In this document: in pieces, positions 50,057-55,747 of the stretch
How positions within the stretch are numbered: the stretch's first letter is position 1
How the letters are laid out: each line of letters starts with the position of its first letter
From: Selenomonadales bacterium
GTDB taxonomy: Bacteria > Bacillota > Negativicutes > Selenomonadales > Selenomonadaceae
NCBI GenBank assembly: GCA_900769615.1
Contig: CAAGHH010000010.1
Location: forward strand, 1-55,747
DNA: 55,747 nt
Direction: 5' to 3'
Program-made: the position numbers and the translations under genes
The notes under the pieces: model-generated
Told to the model about the DNA's origin: nothing
The model's database searches: none
The model's input: only the letters and a program-made list of their open reading frames with translations

Positions 50057-50536
50057 ATGGAAAAAGAAGCAACTGCTCCCAAGAAAAATATTCTCGACCT
50101 CTTCGTTGAAGGTGCTCGCAAAGGCTTTACTATTGGTACCACCAGTTTGTTACCTAATGTTATTATGGCTTTCGTTATCATTAGAGTTCTTGATGTCACC
50201 GGTCTCTTGCATCTCATAGGTATCATCTTTGAGCCAGTAATGGGCTTGTGGGGGCTTCCCGGCGAAGCTGCTACTGTTATTATCGGCTCTATCATGAGCA
50301 TGGGAGGTGCTATTGGTATTGCCATGAGTCTTTTTACCAACGGCGTTTTAGATCCGATTCAGCTCACCACCATGTTGCCTGGCATTTACCTCATGGGTAA
50401 CCCTGTCCAGAACGTTGGACGCTGCCTCGGTATTGCCGGTGTTAACAGCCGCCATTATCCAGCTATTTTAGCTATCTGCCTGATTAACACACTCCTCTCA
50501 ATTTGGGCAATGCGCTTTTTACTGCTGTTTATCTGA
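50057..50536 (+). CDS. yjiG: YjiG-family membrane protein (SpmB-like Gate domain)
   Basis: 159-residue membrane protein with four or five hydrophobic segments. It has GFTIGTTSLLPNVIMAF, EPVMGLWGLPGEAATV and GSIMSMGGAIGIAMSLF, characteristic of YjiG/SpmB. AAGGAGG precedes ATG 50057, and the gap to yjiH is 13 bases. It likely works as a complex with YjiH. Confidence 0.85.
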   Translation: MEKEATAPKKNILDLFVEGARKGFTIGTTSLLPNVIMAFVIIRVLDVTGLLHLIGIIFEPVMGLWGLPGEAATVIIGSIMSMGGAIGIAMSLFTNGVLDPIQLTTMLPGIYLMGNPVQNVGRCLGIAGVNSRHYPAILAICLINTLLSIWAMRFLLLFI

Positions 50537-50608
50537 TTCTTTCTTTAAAAGATGTATTTTGGGATAATTTACATTTGAACCATTATCAAATGAAAGGAAG
50601 TTATTATC

Positions 50609-51802
50609 ATGGATAAGAAGAAACCTTTTTTTACTCTTTTGAAAAATGCTCATGTTTTTGCACCTGACGACATCGGACAGCAGGATATCTTGATTGCTGG
50701 TGAAAAAATTGCTGCTATTGGCAAAGATTTAACTTTACCAGCAGTTTACAACTGCCACACTGTTGATTGTACCGGTTTAAAAGCCGTTCCAGGTTTTGTC
50801 GATTCTCATGTTCATCTCATCGGTGGCGGTGGTGAAGGCGGCTACAATACCCGCACACCAGAAATTCAGTTAAGCAAAATTACAACTGCTGGTGTTACCA
50901 CTGTATTAGGTCTGTTAGGTACTGACGGCGTAACACGTCACGTTGAAAGTCTTTTAGCTAAAGCCAGAGGTCTTGAAAATGAAGGCATTTCCACTTATAT
51001 TTACTCTGGTTCTTATGAAATGCCAACCCCGACTATTACAGGAAGCGTCCGCCGCGACATTATCCTTATTGATAAAGTAATCGGCACTGGTGAAATCGCC
51101 ATGAGCGATCATCGTTCTTCCCAATCACCAGTATCAGCTTATCGTGAAATCACTGCTGAAGCCCGGGTCGGTGGCATGTTAAGCGGCAAAGCCGGTGTCG
51201 TAAACATGCATGTCGGTGATGGTACTGACGATTTAAAATATCTGCGCGAAATAACTGCTAACGGCGAACTGCCACGCACGCAGGTTATACCAACCCATGT
51301 AAACCGCAATCGCCATTTATTTAATGATGCTATGGATTGGGCTAAAAACGGCGGGCTGATGGATCTTACCAGCAGCATCTATCCCTTAGCTGAAACCGAT
51401 GCTACCATCAAAACCAGCAAAGGCGTTAAAGAAGCACTTAATAACGGCGTTCCCCTTAGTCAGATTACCGTCAGCTCTGATGGCAACGGCAGTATGCCTA
51501 TTTTTGATGATGCCGGCAATAACATTGGTGTGGGCGTAGCTAGCGAAGATTCCCTCATGAACGAATTGCGCGATATGGTTAACGAAGAAAACATTCCTTT
51601 AGCCGATGCGCTTTGCGTTTTCACCAGCAATGTTGCTAAAAATACTAAACTTTTCCCGAAAAAAGGTGCTATCACTGCTGAAAGCGATGCTGATATTCTC
51701 CTGCTTGATGATGAACTTAAATTACAAGCGGTATGGGCCCGTGGTCAGCAGATGGTAAAAGACGGTAAAGCTATTGTCTTTGGTACCTTTGAAGAACATT
51801 AA
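50609..51802 (+). CDS. iadA: Isoaspartyl dipeptidase (beta-aspartyl peptidase)
   Basis: 397-residue amidohydrolase cleaving beta-aspartyl dipeptides released from damaged proteins. Metal ligands: His67 and His69 (SHVHL), His201 (MHVGDG), His230 (PTHVNRN) and Asp291 (SSDGNGS). Glu76, Tyr136 and Arg169 (SDHRS) correspond to catalytic residues. At the position of the E. coli carboxylated bridging Lys162, this protein has Glu162, four residues before Ser166 of SDHR. GGAAG precedes ATG 50609. It ends the sigma54-controlled operon, followed by a strong terminator. Confidence 0.93.
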   Translation: MDKKKPFFTLLKNAHVFAPDDIGQQDILIAGEKIAAIGKDLTLPAVYNCHTVDCTGLKAVPGFVDSHVHLIGGGGEGGYNTRTPEIQLSKITTAGVTTVLGLLGTDGVTRHVESLLAKARGLENEGISTYIYSGSYEMPTPTITGSVRRDIILIDKVIGTGEIAMSDHRSSQSPVSAYREITAEARVGGMLSGKAGVVNMHVGDGTDDLKYLREITANGELPRTQVIPTHVNRNRHLFNDAMDWAKNGGLMDLTSSIYPLAETDATIKTSKGVKEALNNGVPLSQITVSSDGNGSMPIFDDAGNNIGVGVASEDSLMNELRDMVNEENIPLADALCVFTSNVAKNTKLFPKKGAITAESDADILLLDDELKLQAVWARGQQMVKDGKAIVFGTFEEH

Positions 51803-51835
51803 TTGAGCTTTCCCCCTTCTAATTGTATATAACCT

Positions 51836-51881
51836 AAAAACGCAGCATGACTGCCCCTCTTTTGGTCATGCTGCGTTTTTT
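51836..51881. terminator. Bidirectional terminator after iadA
   Basis: AACGCAGCATGAC/GTCATGCTGCGTT perfect stem flanked by A- and T-runs. It serves iadA on plus and the thioesterase gene on minus. Confidence 0.92.
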
Positions 51882-51892
51882 ATTGTGCTTAG

Positions 51893-52294
51893 TTATTTAA
51901 TTATTTTACTATCCGCTTTGCTCTGAAATTTTTCAGCTGCTACCAAAAAGCGTTCATGGATACCACTGCCAATTTCTTCCTTTTCATCATAAGCCTTAAC
52001 CGCAAACGTTACTTTTCTTCCATCAACTGCGGTAATAACAGCTTCTGCCCTTACTTTCATCCCTAGCGGTGTAGGCGCTTTATGCGCTATATTTAAGGAA
52101 ATCCCAACGCTTGTCATATCTTCACTTAAGACTGATTCTAACAAATCAGCAGCTGCCTTTTCCATAAGACAAGTCATAGCTGGCGTTGCAAAGACCTGAA
52201 GACTGCCGCTTCCTAGCGTTTTAGCCGTATTATCCTCTGCAACTAACGTAACTGCTTCTTTTTTTAAGCCAACTTTTATCGCGGTTAATTCCAT
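51893..52294 (-). CDS. FlK-like hotdog thioesterase
   Basis: 133-residue hotdog-fold protein resembling fluoroacetyl-CoA thioesterase FlK: GSGSLQVFATPAMTCLMEKAA, SVGISLNIAHKAPTPLGM, and GIHERFLV at the end. The Thr, Glu and His expected of the FlK catalytic site are plausible in TPAMTCLMEKA and NIAHKAPTP. Substrate unknown. Its ATG directly follows the LysR stop, so it is co-transcribed with that regulator. Confidence 0.82.
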   Translation of the reverse strand: MELTAIKVGLKKEAVTLVAEDNTAKTLGSGSLQVFATPAMTCLMEKAAADLLESVLSEDMTSVGISLNIAHKAPTPLGMKVRAEAVITAVDGRKVTFAVKAYDEKEEIGSGIHERFLVAAEKFQSKADSKIIK

Positions 52295-53188
52295 TTATTT
52301 TTCTCCCCGTTCATTTAAAAACATTTCTCTAAATAATTTCAGCAAATGCTCACTAGACGATGACAACGTCCGATTTTTAAGCCAAGCAACCACCGTATGC
52401 GTGCTCATTTCCGGATCGACTAATTTTTTATAAATTAAATTGCCATCAGTCAGGAGATTTTTGGAAGAAATCGGCACTAAAGCCATTCCCATATCCATTT
52501 TAGCCAACAGCAAATCCTGCACAATACTATCACTGACACATACTACATTAGGCTCAAAACCTAATTTGCGGCAATTAGACACAAACACTGACTGCCAGCG
52601 AAGCGGAATTATTATCGGCACATCCTTTAACTCTTCCATGCGAACCTTATCAGGAGCTTTGCCGATTTCATCTTCCTTATTCATAATTAGCACAAAAGGT
52701 TCATTAGGCAACACTATGGATTCATAGACCTTAGAATCAACCTGGGTCCGAGTAACACCAATTTCAATAACTCTATTGTCTAAAAGCTCTAAAATACGCG
52801 AACCTTCTGCTTCCCAAATTTGATAAGTAACATTGGGATAACGCGAATGAAATTCAGAAATTAATTCTGGCAGCAGCATTGCCCCTGATGATGTAATCGT
52901 ACCTATTCGTATCGAGCCAGCTACGCCTGAACCTATTTCCGTAATTTCCCTGACGGTACCATCGACCATACCCAAAATATGCTCGACACGTGCATACATA
53001 ACACGACCTGCATCAGTTAAGCGAATCCGCCGGCTGCCACGCTCAAAAAGCTGTACCCCCAATGACGTTTCCAAACGCTTCATCTGCCTGGAAAGCGCTG
53101 GCTGAGCTATATCCAATCGCTGCGCGGCATGACTGATATTTCCTTCTTCAACAATTGCATAAAAAGCTCTCATATCCTTAATTTCCAT
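52295..53188 (-). CDS. LysR-family transcriptional regulator
   Basis: 297-residue regulator. The N-terminal winged helix (MRAFYAIVEEGNISHAAQRL, AQPALSRQMKRLETSLGVQLFERG) is followed by a substrate-binding domain from about residue 92 (GSIRIGTITSSGAMLLPELI). AGAGG lies upstream of ATG 53188. Its promoter (minus strand TTGCCT/TATAAT, complements of 53274-53279 and 53251-53256) contains TTGC-N9-GCAA at 53263-53279, a likely autoregulatory LysR box. The effector is unknown; a link to the coupled FlK-like thioesterase is inferred. Confidence 0.92.
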   Translation of the reverse strand: MEIKDMRAFYAIVEEGNISHAAQRLDIAQPALSRQMKRLETSLGVQLFERGSRRIRLTDAGRVMYARVEHILGMVDGTVREITEIGSGVAGSIRIGTITSSGAMLLPELISEFHSRYPNVTYQIWEAEGSRILELLDNRVIEIGVTRTQVDSKVYESIVLPNEPFVLIMNKEDEIGKAPDKVRMEELKDVPIIIPLRWQSVFVSNCRKLGFEPNVVCVSDSIVQDLLLAKMDMGMALVPISSKNLLTDGNLIYKKLVDPEMSTHTVVAWLKNRTLSSSSEHLLKLFREMFLNERGEK

Positions 53189-53250
53189 GAAATAGCTTAC
53201 CTCTTTTTTCTATAGCATTTTTTTATAGTATCTATGATTTATTAATTATT

Positions 53251-53279
53251 ATTATACTTTTTTTGCTATAAATAGGCAA
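53251..53279 (-). promoter_or_regulatory. Promoter and LysR box of the lysR-thioesterase unit
   Basis: TTGCCT and TATAAT with a 17-base spacer on the minus strand. The palindrome TTGC-N9-GCAA at 53263-53279 overlaps the -35. Confidence 0.6.
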
Positions 53280-53330
53280 TAAAAGTATTTATTTTTTATA
53301 CTTATCTCACATATTTCTGTATATTCTCAC

Positions 53331-53358
53331 TTGTGCTTTTTAAGGTGCATGTTATAAT
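53331..53358 (+). promoter_or_regulatory. Promoter of dhaL
   Basis: TTGTGC at 53331-53336 and TATAAT at 53353-53358, spacer 16. Confidence 0.55.
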
Positions 53359-53441
53359 ATAAAAAGGTATGTATAAATTACGACTATATATTGTATCGCT
53401 CGACTAGATACAAATTAAATTACAGCAAAAGGAGTTTTACG

Positions 53442-54065
53442 ATGACTAGAATAAAAGACGCTCTTGATGCAGTGGCAGCTGCTGTAATTGCGCAAAAAGA
53501 TTATTTAACCGCCCTTGATGCCAAAATTGGTGATGGCGACCACGGACTTAATATGGCCAGAGGTTTTCGAGCAGCTCTTGAAGCCGTTGATGCAATGGAT
53601 GACACTAGCAAACCGGGTCCTGTATTAACAAAAATCGGCAAAGCCTTAATTCAAAATGTTGGCGGAGCTGCTGGACCATTATACGGCACTGGCTTTGTCA
53701 AAGCCGGTGAAGCCTGCGATGATGACACTCACTTAAATGTAGTAAGCATTGAAAAAGTATTGGGAGCTGCTGTTCAAGCCATAAAAAAACGGGGACGCGC
53801 TGATAAAGGTGACAAGACTATGCTTGACGTGCTGATACCTGTCTACGAATGTTTCCTGCCGGAAAATGCTAACGGTAAAACTTTGTTTGAAGTTTTGCAG
53901 GAAGCCTCCAAAGCTGCCGGCGAAGGCGTTAATTACACCAAAACTATTACCGCCCGCAAAGGACGAGCTAGTCTAGTTGGTGAACGCAGCATTGGTATTG
54001 AAGACCCTGGTGCTATGAGCTCGCTAGTTATGTACCGCGCCCTTTATCAGTTCTTAAAACGCTGA
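53442..54065 (+). CDS. dhaL: DhaL-type dihydroxyacetone kinase ATP-binding subunit, solitary
   Basis: 207-residue DhaL domain with the Mg-ADP aspartates in KIGDGDHGLNMARG, GGAAGPLYGTGF, RADKGDKTMLDVL and IEDPGAMSS. In PTS-dependent dihydroxyacetone kinases DhaL acts with DhaK (substrate) and DhaM (phosphate donor). Neither is here. ATG 53442 follows AAAAGGAG; an upstream start at 53391 is unsupported. It has its own promoter and terminator. It may pair with a distant dhaK or serve another kinase. Confidence 0.9.
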   Translation: MTRIKDALDAVAAAVIAQKDYLTALDAKIGDGDHGLNMARGFRAALEAVDAMDDTSKPGPVLTKIGKALIQNVGGAAGPLYGTGFVKAGEACDDDTHLNVVSIEKVLGAAVQAIKKRGRADKGDKTMLDVLIPVYECFLPENANGKTLFEVLQEASKAAGEGVNYTKTITARKGRASLVGERSIGIEDPGAMSSLVMYRALYQFLKR

Positions 54066-54085
54066 TTTAATATTACCAATTTGCC

Positions 54086-54120
54086 GCCTGTCCTTTTTAG
54101 GGGCAGGCTTTTATATTTTT
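54086..54120 (+). terminator. Terminator of dhaL
   Basis: GCCTGTCC/GGGCAGGC stem (one G-U) with a T-rich loop, followed by TTTTATATTTTTATT. Confidence 0.85.
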
Positions 54121-54185
54121 ATTGATTGTAGTATACTTTTAGAAGAAAATTAGCAATTACTTTTGTCTACTTAGGAGGAAATACA

Positions 54186-55646
54186 TTGACTGATAATAAA
54201 GTCCGCACTCGTTTTGCCCCCAGCCCAACTGGTTATATGCATATTGGCAATTTGCGCACAGCTCTCTATGGTTACCTTTATGCCAAAGCCCAGAATGGCG
54301 ATTTCATTTTACGTATCGAAGATACTGATCGCAGCCGCTATGTAGCTGATGCGGTTGATTTCATTCAAAACACTTTGAAAGCTGCTGATATTATACCTGA
54401 TGAGGGGCCTGGCATCGGCGGTGATTATGGACCTTATGTTCAAAGTGAGCGCATGGATCTATATAAAAAATACGCTGAAGAACTCGTAAAAGCTGGTCAT
54501 GCTTATTACTGCTTCTGCGATCCTGACGAAGATCATTCAGCTGGCGAATTTGGCGGCTATGATCGCACTTGTCGTGATTTAACGCCTGATGTTATTGCTG
54601 AGCATTTAAAAAATGGCGATAAGTATGTCATTCGCCAAAAAATGCCAATTGACGGCGCTACTACTTTCTTTGATGTACTGCATGGCAATATAACCATACC
54701 AAATGTGGAACTTGAAGATCAGGTACTTTTAAAGCGTGATGGCATGCCAACATATAACTTTGCTAACGTCATTGATGACCACCTGATGCATATTACCCAT
54801 ATCATGCGTGGTGCTGAATTTATCACGTCCACCCCCAAATACATGCTGCTCTATGAAGCATTTGGCTGGGATGTACCTACCTTTATTCATTTAGCACCAG
54901 TTATGGGTAAAAATGAAGACGGTTCCGTATCAAAGCTTTCCAAACGTCATGGTGCAACGTCATTCGACGATTTAGTAAAGCTTGGTTATCTGCCAGAAGC
55001 TATTACTAATTATGTGGCTCTCCTTGGCTGGAATCCTAAAACTACCAATCAAGAAATCTTTACCATGCAGGAACTGATTAAACATTTCTCACTGGAAGGA
55101 CTTTCGAAATCACCAGCTGTATTTGACTATGACAAGCTTGGCTGGATTAATGGTGAATACTTTAAAGCTATGGATGATGCTGAATTTGCTAAAAAAGCGC
55201 TTGCTTTTGCTGGTGAAATTCCTGATTATCTGAAAAATAATTGGGCTGAGCTTACAGCTCTTTTAAAAACTCGCGTTGAGCGTTTCAGTGACATTCCTAA
55301 AGAAATAGCTTTCCTCATTGATATGCCAGCTTTCGATGCTGATCTTTATGTCAATAAGCGCAACAAGGTTACTATCGAAAAATCAGCTGAATTAATGCCA
55401 AAACTGATTGCTGAACTCGAAACCATCGCTGAAGCTGATTGGAATAATGATTTCCTTTATGCTAAGCTGGAAACTTATATCGAAGCTGCGGGGCTCAAAA
55501 AAGGTCTGGTTATGTGGGTCCTCCGCATCGGCGTAGCTGGTCAAAAGGTAACTCCTGGTGGTGCTACTGAACTTTTAGCCTTGCTCGGCAAAGATGTTTC
55601 CTTGGAGCGTCTGAAAAAAAGCCTTGCAAATTTAAATTCACTGTAA
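54186..55646 (+). CDS. gltX: Glutamate--tRNA ligase
   Basis: Class I aminoacyl-tRNA synthetase charging tRNA-Glu, 486 residues. It has the ATP-site FAPSPTGYMHIGNLRTAL (HIGH variant HIGN), IEDTDRSR, the tRNA-acceptor region HIMRGAEFITSTPKY, and the KMSKS-equivalent KLSKRHG. TTG 54186 is the start, with TAGGAGG upstream. tRNA-Glu lies 24 bases downstream. The charged product feeds both translation and the hemA step of the tetrapyrrole operon in this window. Confidence 0.95.
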   Translation: MTDNKVRTRFAPSPTGYMHIGNLRTALYGYLYAKAQNGDFILRIEDTDRSRYVADAVDFIQNTLKAADIIPDEGPGIGGDYGPYVQSERMDLYKKYAEELVKAGHAYYCFCDPDEDHSAGEFGGYDRTCRDLTPDVIAEHLKNGDKYVIRQKMPIDGATTFFDVLHGNITIPNVELEDQVLLKRDGMPTYNFANVIDDHLMHITHIMRGAEFITSTPKYMLLYEAFGWDVPTFIHLAPVMGKNEDGSVSKLSKRHGATSFDDLVKLGYLPEAITNYVALLGWNPKTTNQEIFTMQELIKHFSLEGLSKSPAVFDYDKLGWINGEYFKAMDDAEFAKKALAFAGEIPDYLKNNWAELTALLKTRVERFSDIPKEIAFLIDMPAFDADLYVNKRNKVTIEKSAELMPKLIAELETIAEADWNNDFLYAKLETYIEAAGLKKGLVMWVLRIGVAGQKVTPGGATELLALLGKDVSLERLKKSLANLNSL

Positions 55647-55670
55647 TATAATTATATAAGTCGTTTACGT

Positions 55671-55745
55671 GGCACCTTCGTCAAGCGGTTAAGACACCGG
55701 CCTCTCACGCCGGGTTCATGGGTTCGAATCCCATAGGTGTCACCA
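55671..55745 (+). tRNA. tRNA-Glu (anticodon CUC)
   Basis: Acceptor GGCACCT/AGGTGTC, D-arm GTCAAGCGGTTAAGAC, anticodon loop CTCTCAC on a CCGGC/GCCGG stem (anticodon CTC), T-arm GGGTTCGAATCCC, encoded CCA ending 2 bases before the window edge. It directly follows gltX and may be co-transcribed with it. Confidence 0.95.
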
Positions 55746-55747
55746 AC

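Overview
The window looks like a chromosomal segment of an anaerobic, low-to-moderate GC Firmicute of the class Negativicutes (Selenomonas/Megamonas-type). This is inferred from gene content, not from a database match. Firmicute-type genes (SigH-like sigma factor, ArlRS-like two-component pair, CadC-like repressor, DhaL, MurQ/MupG) occur beside a secretin pair, which implies an outer membrane. A complete fumarase plus fumarate reductase/succinate dehydrogenase cluster points to succinate/propionate fermentation. Gene density is high, most junctions are short or overlapping, and no prophage, plasmid or CRISPR locus is visible.

Layout. 1-9.1 kb: the 5' end of an IS607-type serine recombinase runs off the left edge. 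It is followed by threonine ammonia-lyase, a lactate permease, a cell-wall salvage operon (murQ-murP-mupG), a thiol-rich metal-sensor repressor, an NlpC/P60 hydrolase, a SigH-like sigma factor on the minus strand, and an orphan IS200/IS605-type end hairpin. 9.1-15.9 kb (minus): a tetrapyrrole operon read sirC-like, hemA, hemC, cobA-hemD fusion, hemB, hemL. It takes glutamyl-tRNA to uroporphyrinogen III and on toward sirohaem. 16-18.7 kb (minus): a PilP/GspC-like protein, a PilQ-like secretin and an overlapping NarL-type response regulator. 18.8-28.5 kb (minus except a cupin gene): pgi, a phosphomannomutase/phosphoglucomutase, a MATE exporter with a YdcF protein, ilvBN, and yqeB-comF.

28.5-29.0 kb holds no convincing protein gene. 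It carries a sigma70-type promoter, about 375 nt of foldable sequence and a strong terminator on the plus strand, and is the best candidate here for an undescribed non-coding RNA. 29-32.7 kb (minus): PAS-GGDEF-EAL, queF, pyridoxamine kinase and a TatD-linked-type radical SAM protein. 32.9-37.9 kb (minus): fumAB-sdhCAB, preceded by two operator-like palindromes and a possible 21-codon leader ORF. 38-42.5 kb (minus): rph-rdgB-yfcE, a thioesterase/membrane protein/CofE-like cluster, and murI. Two serine tRNAs (UGA and GCU) with their own promoter and terminator follow. 42.9-47.4 kb (minus): sstT, rfbD and an OmpR/histidine-kinase pair.

47.5-51.8 kb is a self-contained sigma54 regulon: an enhancer-binding activator diverges from yjiH-yjiG-iadA (isoaspartyl dipeptide use), and a textbook -24/-12 promoter lies between them. 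The window closes with a LysR regulator and FlK-like thioesterase, a solitary dhaL, gltX and tRNA-Glu(CUC). Many starts are TTG or GTG (lctP, sigH, hemC, ilvB, comF, pyridoxamine kinase, fumA alpha, gltX); they were placed by Shine-Dalgarno spacing.
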